From: CAZSNT01 sp964607765
Lineage (GTDB): Bacteria; Verrucomicrobiota; Lentisphaeria; Oligosphaerales; JABHEG01
DNA: 64,000 bases
NCBI GenBank assembly: GCA_964607765.1
Contig: CAZSNT010000035.1
Location: forward strand, 1 to 64,000
Direction of reading: 5' to 3'
In this document: positions 8,887 through 18,647 of the stretch, piece by piece
Numbering within the stretch: position 1 is the first letter of the stretch
Layout of the letters: each line of letters opens with the position of its first letter
Made by a program: the position numbers and the translations under genes
The notes under the pieces: generated by a model
The model's database searches: none
What the model saw: the letters and a program-made list of their open reading frames with translations, nothing else
Told to the model about the DNA's origin: nothing

Positions 8887-10355
8887 TCAACAGGATAACA
8901 CTGCTGTTTGCCGCATTGCACCTTATCTGTGCGGGAGCTGAAGCAGAATCACTCAAAGGCACGCGTCCCAATATTATTCTGGTGATGACGGATGACCAGG
9001 GATCGGATCTGTCCTTTACCGGACACCCGATTGTGAAAACACCGAATATTGACCGGTTGGCTGAACAGTCGTTACGACTGAATGATTTTCATGTCAGCCC
9101 GACATGTTCGCCAACGCGTGCGGCGCTGATGAGCGGAAGGCATGAATTCAAGAATGGTGTAACACATACCCATTACGAACGTGAGCTTATGGCACTCTCC
9201 ACAACGACCTTTCCGCAGATTCTGCGGCAGGCCGGTTATGAGACCGGGATTTTCGGGAAATGGCACCTCGGGGATTTTGAGGAATATCAGCCTGGCAGAC
9301 GCGGGTTCTCGGAAGTCTTCATCCATGGAGGGGGAGGGATAGGACAGAAGAATCCGAGTAGCTGTGCAGACTTCCCCCCAAACCGAGGGGAAGGATGCTA
9401 TTTCGATAACGTATTGCTCCACAACGGCACCGTTGTCAAGACCAAGGGATACTGCACTGATGTCTTCTTCCTGGGGGCTCTGGGATGGATCAAAGAGAAA
9501 CTCACATCTCAAGAACCGTTCTTCGCCTTTATATCCACGAATGCGCCGCATGCGCCTATGATTGCACCGGAAGCATCTATCAAGCGCGTTCTTGCGCGGA
9601 CGGGTGGCAAGAAGATCACCGGAGCCGTGAAACGCCTGGCCATGATAGAAAACATAGATGACAATTTCGGACTGATGATGCGGAAACTGGGAGAATGGGG
9701 CGGGTTAGATAACACTCTCATCATATTCACTAGTGACAATGGTGCTGCGCTGGGTAAGAGGAATCAAAGGAGCAAGGTGTGGAATGCCGGGTATCGGTCG
9801 GGGAAGGGAACTCCTGGAGAGGGGGGAACACATGTGCCTTGTTTTTGGTACTGGAAGGGGATTCTTCAGGCGAGGGAAGTTGGTGCGCTGACAGCCCACA
9901 TTGACCTCTATAGGACGTTCTGCGACTTGGCCGGAGCAACAATTCCCGAAGGGATTCAGGAATTGGACGGTCGCAGCCTGCTGCCACTTCTGGAAAGCCC
10001 TGATGCCGAATGGGAAGACCGTATGCTGTTTGTTCATGTAGGCCGTTGGGGGAAAGGCCGGGAACCACGGAGAAATGACTCGTATGCGGTACGTACGCAA
10101 CGCTGGCGCATGGTGGGGAAAGAGCTCTACGACATTTCAAACGACCCCTACGAGAAAGAGGATGTATCCGCACAACATCCGGAAGTTCTTGATCGTCTCA
10201 ATGCTGCCTACATGGAATGGTGGAAAGAAGTTCTTCCGCTGATGGTCAACGAGAAGCGTGAATTCAAAGAAGAAGCCCCTCCCTGTTTCAAGCAGTACAA
10301 CAGACAGGAAAAGACAAAGGGCATTCCGGAATGGGTTCCGCCTGAGATTGAATAA
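8883..10355 (+). CDS. Secreted sulfatase, Cys-type (CSPTR)
   Basis: A 490-residue sulfatase that hydrolyses sulfate esters on a glycan. It has a signal peptide (about 1-22), the metal-binding start PNIILVMTDDQGSD, and the formylglycine motif CSPTR with Cys75 as the residue to be oxidised. FGKWHLGD and FTSDNG are further family motifs. A good ribosome site (gcagga, about 8870) precedes the ATG. The gene is about 43-50 percent GC in sampled lines, clearly below the roughly 60-65 percent of the rest of the window, so recent acquisition of this block is likely. Its sugar substrate cannot be named from sequence. Confidence 0.9.
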   Translation: MINRITLLFAALHLICAGAEAESLKGTRPNIILVMTDDQGSDLSFTGHPIVKTPNIDRLAEQSLRLNDFHVSPTCSPTRAALMSGRHEFKNGVTHTHYERELMALSTTTFPQILRQAGYETGIFGKWHLGDFEEYQPGRRGFSEVFIHGGGGIGQKNPSSCADFPPNRGEGCYFDNVLLHNGTVVKTKGYCTDVFFLGALGWIKEKLTSQEPFFAFISTNAPHAPMIAPEASIKRVLARTGGKKITGAVKRLAMIENIDDNFGLMMRKLGEWGGLDNTLIIFTSDNGAALGKRNQRSKVWNAGYRSGKGTPGEGGTHVPCFWYWKGILQAREVGALTAHIDLYRTFCDLAGATIPEGIQELDGRSLLPLLESPDAEWEDRMLFVHVGRWGKGREPRRNDSYAVRTQRWRMVGKELYDISNDPYEKEDVSAQHPEVLDRLNAAYMEWWKEVLPLMVNEKREFKEEAPPCFKQYNRQEKTKGIPEWVPPEIE

Positions 10356-10469
10356 CCCGAGGACTGCGCGCATGTCGCCTGGATATAGAAGAGCTGTACT
10401 TCGGGACTGTTCAGCGATTACGGACATCCCGGATCACGGGGTGACCCTCGACACGGAGAATCAATAGCC

Positions 10470-12776
10470 ATGGACAAACTGGAAACCAGGCTATACGCAA
10501 AGCACATCCGGCCGGATACGGGGACGCGCTCGGAGTGCGATCTGTATGCCAACACATATCCCGGGCCAAGTTGGCCTTTCGGCCTGGTTCAGCCCGGGCC
10601 GGACAACATCACGGGTGAAATTTTCGGGTGTGGCTACTCGTGTGAGCTGCGATTCATTGAGGGTTTCTCAATGATCCGCATGAGCGGGACCGGCTGGTAC
10701 GGGGAGTTTGGCAACTTCCTGGTCATGCCGACCACGGGCCCATTGAACACGTATCGCGGTTCCGGAAGAGAGCTCAAACAGGATCGTCAAGTTCCGCCGA
10801 GCTGGCACTCGGAGTTCTTCCATCCCGACGAGACCATCCTGCCCGGGTACTACGGTGTGTTGCTCCATCGCTACAATATCTACTCCGAAGTTACGGCAGC
10901 GCGGCATTGCGGGATGATGCGGTTCACCTTTCCGAAGGATGAGCTCAGCCGGATTCAGATCGACCTTTCCCGGCGTATTGGCGGCACCTCCACAGAACAG
11001 GAAGTGGCTGTAGTTGACAGCAATGCCATAGAAGGTTGGATGCGCTGCGGACCGGAAGGCGGCGGCATGGGGAACGGACATCCCAAGGATCTCAAGTATA
11101 CGGTCTATTTCCGCGCCGAGTTCAGTAAGCCCCTGGTGGCATTTGGCACTTGGGAGATTGATTTCCCTGAAGCGCCGAGGCGGGATCGTCTGTTCATCGA
11201 GAGCAAGGAGTACGCGGAGCTCTGCCTTAACGCAGACGTGTTCCCAGGCAGAGCTGCGGCTCACGGGCAGCATGTGGGGTTCTACACTGAATTCCAGACA
11301 GAGAAGGATGAGCAGGTGCTGCTCAAGGTCGGCATTTCCTTCGTCGACATTGAGGGGGCCCGCGCCAACCTGCGGACAGAGATTCCTCACTGGGACTTTG
11401 ATCTTGTCCGACGACAGGTTGTTGAGGCATGGGACGAGGAGCTTTCCGGCCTGGAAATTGGAGGTGCTACGGAACATGATCGCTCGGTGGCGGCCACGGC
11501 ACTCTACCATTGCTGCCTGGACCCGCGCCGGATAGATGATTGCGACGGTCGCTTTGTCGATGGCAACGGCAATGTAAGGAAGGTCGCCGAGTTCTTGCCT
11601 CGGACAGTTTTCAGCGGCTGGGATGCTTTCAGAAGCTATGTCCCGCTGATGACGTTGCTGAATCCGGAGATGGTCAATGACCAGGTAAACACCCTTCTGG
11701 ATGTGGCTGAAACGACCAACAAGGGGCTTCCAAAGTGGGAGTTAATGGGTATTGACATCGAGTGCATGGTCGGTGACCCAGCTGTCGGGACTATTGTCGA
11801 TGCCTACATGAAGGGAATCCGGGATTTCGACGTTGAGTTGGCGTACCAGCTCTGCCTGGAAACAGCCTTTGGTCCCCGGACCCATCGTGATGACTGGAAA
11901 CGATACGGCGAGCTCGGCTACTGCCCGAACCGTGTATCGACGACACTTGAGAACTGCTATTTCGACTGGTGCATCTGCCAGTTTGCCAGAGCGCTGTGCC
12001 GGAGGGGCGATGTTCAGGCTTTGCTGCCGCATCAGAAGAACTATCAGAATATATACTGCCCGGAAGTTGGCCTCATGCGGGCAAGAGATGAAGAGGGAAA
12101 CTGGCTTCCTTGGAAAGGCCCCACGACATTCGGCCAGGGATGCATTGAGTCGAATCCACTGCAGCAGACGTTCTTTGTTCCCCATGACCCTGTCGGATTG
12201 ATGGAGCTCATGGGCAAAGACCGTTTCTTCAATACGCTGGAAGACATGTTTGCCAAGACCCCGGCAAGCTGCTTCTGGAATCCCTACTACAATCATTCCA
12301 ACGAACCCGTACATCAGTTGATCTACATCTTCTGCTGTACCGGGCGCCCATGGCTGGCTCAGAAATGGAGCCGGTCAGTTCTCAGACATGCTTACGGACT
12401 GGGCCCGGAAGGGCTCTGCGGCATGGATGACGTCGGTCAGCTCTCTGCCTGGTATCTGCTCAGCGCCATGGGAATACACCCCTTCTGTACCGCCAGCAAC
12501 ATCTACTGCATAGGCAGCCCTCTGTTCAAGGAGACCGTCTTACAGCTGAATCCAAGATTCCATGAGGGCGATGCATTACGGATTCTCGCGCACAGCAATT
12601 CGGATGACAACATCTATGTACAGAGCGCAACCATCAATGGACGGGCTCTGAACCGGGCATGGGTCACCTATGACGAACTTACCTCAGGAAGTGAGATCGA
12701 GTTTCAGATGGGACCTGAGCCGAACGAAGAGTGGGGCAGCGCACCTGAGACTTGGCCGAGTGTTCTCATAAGATGA
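10470..12776 (+). CDS. GH92-like alpha-mannosidase, copy 1
   Basis: A 768-residue protein with the GH92 pattern: YPGPSWPFGLVQPGPDN near the start, SGTGWYGEFGNFLVMPTTGP, TVFSGWDAFRSYVPL, HSNEPVHQL, and GMDDVGQLSAWYLLSAMG with the acidic pair expected of the inverting catalytic site. GH92 enzymes are calcium-dependent exo-alpha-mannosidases acting on N-glycan or related mannosides. No signal peptide is seen, so it may be cytoplasmic, unlike many Bacteroidota relatives. A paralogue lies at 34785. The preceding 114 bp contain no gene. Family is secure; linkage specificity is unknown. Confidence 0.88.
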   Translation: MDKLETRLYAKHIRPDTGTRSECDLYANTYPGPSWPFGLVQPGPDNITGEIFGCGYSCELRFIEGFSMIRMSGTGWYGEFGNFLVMPTTGPLNTYRGSGRELKQDRQVPPSWHSEFFHPDETILPGYYGVLLHRYNIYSEVTAARHCGMMRFTFPKDELSRIQIDLSRRIGGTSTEQEVAVVDSNAIEGWMRCGPEGGGMGNGHPKDLKYTVYFRAEFSKPLVAFGTWEIDFPEAPRRDRLFIESKEYAELCLNADVFPGRAAAHGQHVGFYTEFQTEKDEQVLLKVGISFVDIEGARANLRTEIPHWDFDLVRRQVVEAWDEELSGLEIGGATEHDRSVAATALYHCCLDPRRIDDCDGRFVDGNGNVRKVAEFLPRTVFSGWDAFRSYVPLMTLLNPEMVNDQVNTLLDVAETTNKGLPKWELMGIDIECMVGDPAVGTIVDAYMKGIRDFDVELAYQLCLETAFGPRTHRDDWKRYGELGYCPNRVSTTLENCYFDWCICQFARALCRRGDVQALLPHQKNYQNIYCPEVGLMRARDEEGNWLPWKGPTTFGQGCIESNPLQQTFFVPHDPVGLMELMGKDRFFNTLEDMFAKTPASCFWNPYYNHSNEPVHQLIYIFCCTGRPWLAQKWSRSVLRHAYGLGPEGLCGMDDVGQLSAWYLLSAMGIHPFCTASNIYCIGSPLFKETVLQLNPRFHEGDALRILAHSNSDDNIYVQSATINGRALNRAWVTYDELTSGSEIEFQMGPEPNEEWGSAPETWPSVLIR

Positions 12777-12822
12777 TCGGCCAACGAGGGCGAACAATGA
12801 TCCATATAAGGACATATGACCA

Positions 12823-13896
12823 ATGGCTGATCCGGTATACCTTGCTTTCATGGGAAGAGGCGAAGATCGCGTTCTGCACTGGGAGAACTTCTCCAATCCG
12901 GACGCGGCAACGCACATTTCTGGTATTGATTATTACCAGCAGCCCAGGACCTGTATCCTGAAGGTCAATGAGATGTATCCATTTCTGCGTCTTCGGGCGC
13001 CGGCCAAAGACACGCCGATCCCCCGGCCAGAGGAACAGGAGGATACAGGAAAGGGCCGCTGGGGGGCGCACTTCCGGGACCATTGGCAGCAGGGCGAAGC
13101 AGGAAAGCGGTTTTCATCCCACGAGGAAATGCTCAAGTTCAGCCCGCTGGAACAGGGCGACTTCACAGGCTGGCACATCATGGCGGATGGCGACTATTCC
13201 AGTGAGGAGATTATCTATGAGCGACTGCGGAAGGCATACCCGCCGGAGTGGGAGGACCAGGGCCCGAAAGGGACCTTCAATTGGACTGGCTTCTACAACA
13301 CCATGTTCATGTGGCCATTGGTGCTCTTCGGCTATGAGAACTTCATGTACCTCTGCCTGGAACCCGAGTTCGAGCGCATCATGGATGAATTTGCCGAACT
13401 GAGTCGACGCGTCTTCAAGGCCATTGCCCGATTGCCCGTGAACTTCGTCTGGTGTCATGACGACATTGTCCTGGCCAACGGACCGGTGGTCTCTCCACAG
13501 TGGATGCACAAATACATCTTCCCCAGATATGAGGAGTTCTGGGGCCTCCTAAGGGCGGCGGGCAAGGAGGTCGTCTTTGTGGCGGACGGCTGTATGGATG
13601 CGTTTGCAGATGACGTTATGGCTTGCGGTGCACGTGGCATGCATACGGAGCCCTTTACTGATTTCCGCGCCATTGCCCGCAAGCACAAGGACTGTGTCCT
13701 GGCGGGCGAAGGGGATTGCCGCATTCTGATGAGCAACGACAAGCCGGCCATCCGCAAGATGGTCGAGAAGATGGTCGAGACGTCAAAGATGAGCAGGGGC
13801 TATCTGATGGGCATTGGCAACCACATCCCCTTCAATGTGCCCCCTGAGATGGTCAAATACTACTTTGATCTGTCCGCCGAGCTGGGTCACCGGTGA
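12823..13896 (+). CDS. Uroporphyrinogen decarboxylase-like protein (divergent)
   Basis: A 357-residue cytoplasmic protein with the general run of the URO-D/corrinoid methyltransferase superfamily, including a late segment KEVVFVADGCMDAFADDVM in the position where methylcobamide:coenzyme M methyltransferases carry their metal-binding His/Cys motif. The classical HxCG form is not present. It is too divergent and not in a heme context, so it is not HemE. It is followed within 50 bp by another URO-D-like gene, and both sit between GH92 and a lyase. A role in one-carbon or demethylation chemistry on methylated sugars is speculation. Confidence 0.65.
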   Translation: MADPVYLAFMGRGEDRVLHWENFSNPDAATHISGIDYYQQPRTCILKVNEMYPFLRLRAPAKDTPIPRPEEQEDTGKGRWGAHFRDHWQQGEAGKRFSSHEEMLKFSPLEQGDFTGWHIMADGDYSSEEIIYERLRKAYPPEWEDQGPKGTFNWTGFYNTMFMWPLVLFGYENFMYLCLEPEFERIMDEFAELSRRVFKAIARLPVNFVWCHDDIVLANGPVVSPQWMHKYIFPRYEEFWGLLRAAGKEVVFVADGCMDAFADDVMACGARGMHTEPFTDFRAIARKHKDCVLAGEGDCRILMSNDKPAIRKMVEKMVETSKMSRGYLMGIGNHIPFNVPPEMVKYYFDLSAELGHR

Positions 13897-13945
13897 CAGC
13901 GGAGACGGCCGTGAAGAGAGTAGCAAAAGAGCATGAGGCCATCAT

Positions 13946-15229
13946 ATGAGCGCAATACTTGATCCGGAAAGAGACATCGCGATTGTCCAGGGGTTGGCAC
14001 GAGACGTGGCCGAGATCGCCGCACTGCCGGTACAGGAAGAAAAGCGTGGGCTCTGGCGGCGCCTGAATGGCCTGCAGCCGGTCCGTCCGATGGTTACGAT
14101 CAACCAGATTTGCTGGAACGAAATGGACATTGGCGATGAACTGACTTTGCAGTGCAAGGGAAGGGAATGCCGCGGCTACGAGAGACACTTGCGGCGGATC
14201 TTGTACATGTGGCGCCATTTCCCCGTCGACATGGTAGTGGAGCCTTTCATAGATGTGCCGATGGCGGTGACCAACACGAAGTTCGGGGTTGAGCGTAAGG
14301 ACACCACCGCCGTCTTGGATCCTACCAGTGCCGTGGTGGGGCACCTCTTTGAAAACCAGTTTCAGACGGAAGCTGATCTCGACAAAATACGTGAGCCGCG
14401 GATCAGTCATGACAGCGCGGAAACCGAACGGCGACTTGCAGTCGCGCATGAGCTCTTTGACGGCATTCTGGATGTCAGGCGCGTCGGGTACAATCCGTAC
14501 ATCGGGTTCTGGGACCCCATCGCGACCTGGATGAGCGTTCAGGATGCGCTCTATGCACTCGTCGACCGCCCCGACTTCATTCATCGCATGCTGGCCCGCA
14601 TGCTTGACGGCTATCTAAGCATGCTCGATCAGCTTGAGGAGCAGGGATTGCTCTGCGGTCCGCAAGACATGATCCATTGCACCGGGGCCTATACGGATGA
14701 GTTGCCCCTGTCGGATTACAACCCGGAGAAGCCGCGGACCAAAGACATCTGGGCTTTCGGTCTGGCGCAGATGCTGGGGTCCGTGTCGTCGGCGATGTAC
14801 AAGGAGTTCGAGGTCGACTACGCATCTCGGATATGCGAACGATTCGGCTTGGTTTACTACGGTTGCTGTGAGCCGTTGGACATGAAGATGGACGTGGTGC
14901 GTGAACTCCCCAATGTGCGCAAGGTGTCCATGAGCCCATGGGTGGACCAGGCGCGCGGCGCGGCTGGGATCGGCAAGGACTACGTCTACTCGCGCAAACC
15001 GAATCCGGCGTTGCTGGCTGCCACCCGATTCGATCCCGATGCTGTGCGTCGGGACCTTGCCGAGACAATGGAGTTGTCTGCCAAATACGGCTGCCCTGTG
15101 GAGTTCATCCTGAAAGACATCAGTACGGTCTGCTACGAGCCTCAACGCCTGGAGGAGTGGGCCAAGGTTGCCATGGCGATCGTGGAGCAGGAGCAACCGG
15201 CGGAACATACCAGTGAGGTCAACACATGA
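13946..15229 (+). CDS. Uroporphyrinogen decarboxylase-like protein with a GCCE motif
   Basis: A 427-residue cytoplasmic protein of the URO-D-like superfamily, homologous to the gene at 30257: both share a late YGCCE motif (here YYGCCEPLDMK), a DYV/DYI strand, a KPNP/RPNP turn and an ILKD/NLKD segment. The two adjacent cysteines plus Glu replace the HxCG of standard corrinoid-type members. The start at 13946 follows gagg at 13935-13938. The stop overlaps the next lyase start by 4 bp, implying translational coupling. Reaction unknown; a methyl transfer is the family expectation. Confidence 0.7.
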   Translation: MSAILDPERDIAIVQGLARDVAEIAALPVQEEKRGLWRRLNGLQPVRPMVTINQICWNEMDIGDELTLQCKGRECRGYERHLRRILYMWRHFPVDMVVEPFIDVPMAVTNTKFGVERKDTTAVLDPTSAVVGHLFENQFQTEADLDKIREPRISHDSAETERRLAVAHELFDGILDVRRVGYNPYIGFWDPIATWMSVQDALYALVDRPDFIHRMLARMLDGYLSMLDQLEEQGLLCGPQDMIHCTGAYTDELPLSDYNPEKPRTKDIWAFGLAQMLGSVSSAMYKEFEVDYASRICERFGLVYYGCCEPLDMKMDVVRELPNVRKVSMSPWVDQARGAAGIGKDYVYSRKPNPALLAATRFDPDAVRRDLAETMELSAKYGCPVEFILKDISTVCYEPQRLEEWAKVAMAIVEQEQPAEHTSEVNT

Positions 15230-18200
15230 GTGGATGTCCCGATGCCCTGCCCAGGACTTCCGACAGAATCCTGAGCTTTGAGACGCCGGAGGAGATGGCT
15301 CAGGTTCGAGCCACTGGGTCGACCGTCCGGCAGAGCGATACACTCGCCCGGCTCGGAACCCACAGTCTCCAGTGGGACTGGCAAGCCGGGGCGACGATCA
15401 CCATGCCGCTGTTCCACCACTATGCGAAGAAGACGAGACTATCTACCTTCCCTCAAGTCCAGTGCCTGGTAATCTGGCTCTACAATGACCGGCCGAACGC
15501 CGGCCATTTTACGCTTGAACTGGGCTCGAACGGAGCGTTCCCGATCTCCTGCAGCTTCCATCTCAACTACACCGGCTGGCGCACGGGTCACATCCCGCTG
15601 TCCCAGATGGAAGGCGGCGCGCCGCAGGCGGGGGACTACACCGAGTATGAGCATCTACGCATCTGCGTGCCCGACGACCATCCGGAATGCAGCGGCCGTC
15701 TCTTCATTGACGACGTCTACACCACGATGCTCGATGCGCGGCATCCCTCGGCCGATTACCAGGCGCCCTATGTGCGCTGCTGCTTCAACGGGGCGCCGCA
15801 CGTCACTCAGTGGCTCAATCAGGCAGCCCTGCCCAGCCGGGAGGACTTGCGCATCAAGCAGATCCCGATTTCCGACGGAGATCTGCAGGCCTCCCGTCGG
15901 TTGTACGAAGCCGAACTCCAGAACCAGGTCGGCAGATTCAGCGGGGACGGGCTGAGTCCGGCGGAATGCGGAGCTGCGCTGCGGCAGCTCGAGGAACTGG
16001 GGATTCGGGAAGTCGAGTTCGAGGACAAGACCTATCTGCAGAGCCCTTGCATCGGCCTTCGTGGGGAAGGGCTGCCGCCAAGTGTTCTCGATGCGGAAAC
16101 CCGGAAGGGGCGGTTCCTGCCCGTCCATGTTTTCCAGAAGACGCTTCATGCGCTGGCCTGCTCGTACCACACCAGTACGGACGATGCTCAGCGATCTGCC
16201 TTGCGCGATGCCTTTCTCCTGGCTACACGCGCCTACCTGCAGTCCGGCTGGGCAGCCGGCAGCAACATGGGCAGCATCCACCACCTCGGATACGCCACAC
16301 GAACAGTGGCCCCCAGCTTCTTGATGATGAAACAGGAGCTCGCCGATGCCGGGCTGCTCCAGGAGGTCTCGGACAGCCTGAACTGGTACGTGGTCGCGCA
16401 CGTGGTGAATGACGAGACGCACACCGACCCGGACCTCGACCTGTTCAACACCGTTCTGCAATCGCACTGCCTCGTGTCCATGCTGCGCCTGACCGAGGAG
16501 GATTGCGCCCGACACGCCATGCTCCTGTCGCAATGGCTGTCCCGCACCGTCGCTGACGGCAGCACATGGGGCGGATTCCGGCCTGACGGCACGGCCTGGC
16601 ACCATTGGGGGCATTACCCGGCGTACACCGGAGGGGCGATTGACAGCGCCGTGAAGGTCGCCAATGCTCTGACTGGCGCAGGCTTCCCGCTCACCCCCAA
16701 AGGCCATGCTGCGCTGCAGAAGGCCGTCAAGGCGATCCTGCTCTACAGCGAGGGGAACCGGTTTCCGCGCAGTCTCTGTGGCCGCCATCCCTTGCGAGGT
16801 TCGCACAAGCGCTTCATCGAGGCCCCCTACACGGCGGCTTTCGTCGACCTGGCCCCCGTGGACGAGGAACTGCAGCGTCTGCACGCCTACCACACGGCCG
16901 ACGGCTCCATCGCGGGTCACTGGACGCTCCCCTACTCCGACCTCAGTCTCCACCGGAGAGATGACTACCTGGCCGCCGTCCGGGGCTTCGACGTCAACTG
17001 CTGGGGAGCGGAGATCTACGGGGTCGTCAACCGCTTCGGGCGCTACCAGTCCTACGGCACACTGGACATCCTGTACAAAGGAGAGCCCGCGCTTCCCTAC
17101 GAAGGCTACGACTGGAACCTGAATCCAGGCACCACCATCACCTACCTGCCGCTCGAAGAGCTGGAAGCGCCCATCCCCGTCTGGATGGTCACCGCCACCA
17201 CGCGCTTTGCCAACGGAGTGCACGACCGCGACCACCGCAACGGTGCCCACGGCTTTGAGCTGGACGATGCGATGTTCACCAACAAGGATCCGGGCTACGA
17301 GGAGATATCCACGAGGGAGAAGCTCACGGCCCGCAAATCCACCTTCTTCATGGACGACCTGATTCTCTGCCTCGGCACGGGCATTTCCGGGCAGCACGAC
17401 GCCGCGCCGGTGTATACCGTGCTCACTCAAAGAGGGATCGACCCACCGACCGGCACGGTGGTGGTAAACGGCGAAGACGCCTCCTTTCCTTACGAACAGC
17501 AACTCACCGGCCCTGCCACGCTCTTTGATGGCAACCGCACGGGTTTCCTGGTCATGGGCAAAGACACCCGGGTTCTGGTGAGGAAGCAGGAGCAAGTCAG
17601 CCGCGGCGATGCCGTGACGTTCATACCAGGGCGCCAGGCAAAACCCCATCGCGACAAATCCCGTGCCCCCCGCTACCTGGCGGAGACCCGCGGCAACTTC
17701 CTGTCGGCCTGCATCGATCACGGCGTACAACCCCGCGACGCCCGTTACGAGTACGTGGTGTGCCCTGGCGTGGACCGGAGCTCTTTCCAGGCCAAGGCCA
17801 CACGGCTCCAGGCGAATCCCAGGCTGTTCTACCGAATCATCTCATGGAAGAACGCGCTGCACGCCGTGCACGACGTGCGGACCGGCACGGACACCTACGT
17901 ACTCTACGAAGCTCAGGACCTGATTCCCCACGCCGCCCTGCACGCGGTGTCTGAGCCCTGCCTGCTCATGTGCAAGGAAGACGAAGCTGGCGGCTACATG
18001 CTCAGCGTCGCCCTCCCGGACCTGCACGTCACCGCCTTCTCACGAGAGCACAAACACAAGTCATTCGAGAGCCGGCCTCACGAACTGAAGCTGATCTTCG
18101 GCGGGCTCTGGACGTTGCCGGCGGACGCTCCGGATGCTGTCTGCATCGAGCAGGCAGACGGACGGACCACGGTCACCATCCGCGCCCGGCACGGGCAGTC

Positions 18201-18327
18201 GTACCATGTCCAGCTGAACTCGGACGTGGCCCCATCGGGAAGTGTCAGGAGTTCTATGAAAAGGAAGAATCAATTCACAGGCATCCCACGGAAAAGATCA
18301 GGGCGAAGGATTGGGGCGAAGGATTAA
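15226..18327 (+). CDS. PL8 chondroitinase ABC-like lyase, no signal peptide
   Basis: A 1033-residue polysaccharide lyase with the chondroitinase ABC plan: N-terminal jelly-roll (about 20-190, HSLQWDWQAGATI), helical toroid, then beta-sandwich domains. The catalytic set is intact by spacing to chondroitinase ABC I (H501, Y508, R560, E653): His460, Tyr467, Arg520 and Glu596. It would cleave uronic-acid-containing glycosaminoglycan by beta-elimination. Unlike the other five lyases here, it has no signal peptide, so it may be cytoplasmic or misassigned at the start. Its last 17 codons (from 18275) lie inside the 239-bp repeat, so the native C-terminus has been replaced. Confidence 0.88.
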   Translation: MSGCPDALPRTSDRILSFETPEEMAQVRATGSTVRQSDTLARLGTHSLQWDWQAGATITMPLFHHYAKKTRLSTFPQVQCLVIWLYNDRPNAGHFTLELGSNGAFPISCSFHLNYTGWRTGHIPLSQMEGGAPQAGDYTEYEHLRICVPDDHPECSGRLFIDDVYTTMLDARHPSADYQAPYVRCCFNGAPHVTQWLNQAALPSREDLRIKQIPISDGDLQASRRLYEAELQNQVGRFSGDGLSPAECGAALRQLEELGIREVEFEDKTYLQSPCIGLRGEGLPPSVLDAETRKGRFLPVHVFQKTLHALACSYHTSTDDAQRSALRDAFLLATRAYLQSGWAAGSNMGSIHHLGYATRTVAPSFLMMKQELADAGLLQEVSDSLNWYVVAHVVNDETHTDPDLDLFNTVLQSHCLVSMLRLTEEDCARHAMLLSQWLSRTVADGSTWGGFRPDGTAWHHWGHYPAYTGGAIDSAVKVANALTGAGFPLTPKGHAALQKAVKAILLYSEGNRFPRSLCGRHPLRGSHKRFIEAPYTAAFVDLAPVDEELQRLHAYHTADGSIAGHWTLPYSDLSLHRRDDYLAAVRGFDVNCWGAEIYGVVNRFGRYQSYGTLDILYKGEPALPYEGYDWNLNPGTTITYLPLEELEAPIPVWMVTATTRFANGVHDRDHRNGAHGFELDDAMFTNKDPGYEEISTREKLTARKSTFFMDDLILCLGTGISGQHDAAPVYTVLTQRGIDPPTGTVVVNGEDASFPYEQQLTGPATLFDGNRTGFLVMGKDTRVLVRKQEQVSRGDAVTFIPGRQAKPHRDKSRAPRYLAETRGNFLSACIDHGVQPRDARYEYVVCPGVDRSSFQAKATRLQANPRLFYRIISWKNALHAVHDVRTGTDTYVLYEAQDLIPHAALHAVSEPCLLMCKEDEAGGYMLSVALPDLHVTAFSREHKHKSFESRPHELKLIFGGLWTLPADAPDAVCIEQADGRTTVTIRARHGQSYHVQLNSDVAPSGSVRSSMKRKNQFTGIPRKRSGRRIGAKD

Positions 18328-18513
18328 GGGACGCGAGCGGGGCAATTGCCCTGATCTTTCGCCCTGATCTTTCGCCCTAATCTCTTCCGTCGCCCCTGCG
18401 GTGCTAAGTGGGTGGCCGAAAAATGTGCAAACACGGGTCTCCGCGGCGTCCTCCGGCTTCAGGCTCACGAGGTCGCCAGAACCTACGGTTTTGAGCAGTT
18501 ATGGGATGACAGT
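18275..18513 (-). repeat. 239-bp intergenic element, copy B (inverted relative to 704-942)
   Basis: This is the reverse-complement partner of 704-942, equal in length, with scattered substitutions. Its left end supplies the final codons and stop of the upstream lyase. It contains the long imperfect hairpin of gggcgaagga-type units. Together the two inverted copies bracket the permease-to-lyase segment. Confidence 0.8.
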
Positions 18514-18647
18514 GGAATCAATTGACGATTACGGACGAGGATTACGGTTGACGACCCGCCCGCTCGTGATCCGTAATCGTCGCCCGTAATCGTCCGCCGA
18601 ATCGCGCCAGGAGAACCAATGGTCACACGGAGAGAGAGAAACTCCAG
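18328..18647. other. Intergenic spacer between two PL8 genes
   Basis: These 320 bp hold the remainder of element copy B (to 18513) and a further inverted repeat (18530-18592). They end with the purine-rich ribosome site region before the ATG at 18648. No gene is supported; a 62-residue frame starting at 18401 is encoded by the repeat. Confidence 0.75.
18530..18592. repeat. Inverted short repeat, GATTACGG units
   Basis: Two gattacgg units on the left (gattacggacgaggattacgg, about 18531-18552 after a leading c) are mirrored by ccgtaatcgtcgcccgtaat on the right (from about 18571), giving an imperfect stem around an 18-base GC-rich loop. The design matches the hairpin inside the 239-bp element but with a different unit. 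Confidence 0.7.

Noticed and set aside
15655..17730. Long minus-strand open frame of 691 codons
   Set aside because: It is antisense to a PL8 gene whose catalytic motifs are clear. Its composition is Val/Gly/Arg rich without domains, typical of GC-rich shadow frames.
18401..18589. 62-codon frame, mirrored by a minus-strand frame at 451-816
   Set aside because: Both are encoded by the 239-bp element. Differences between copies fall at all codon positions, so coding is unlikely.
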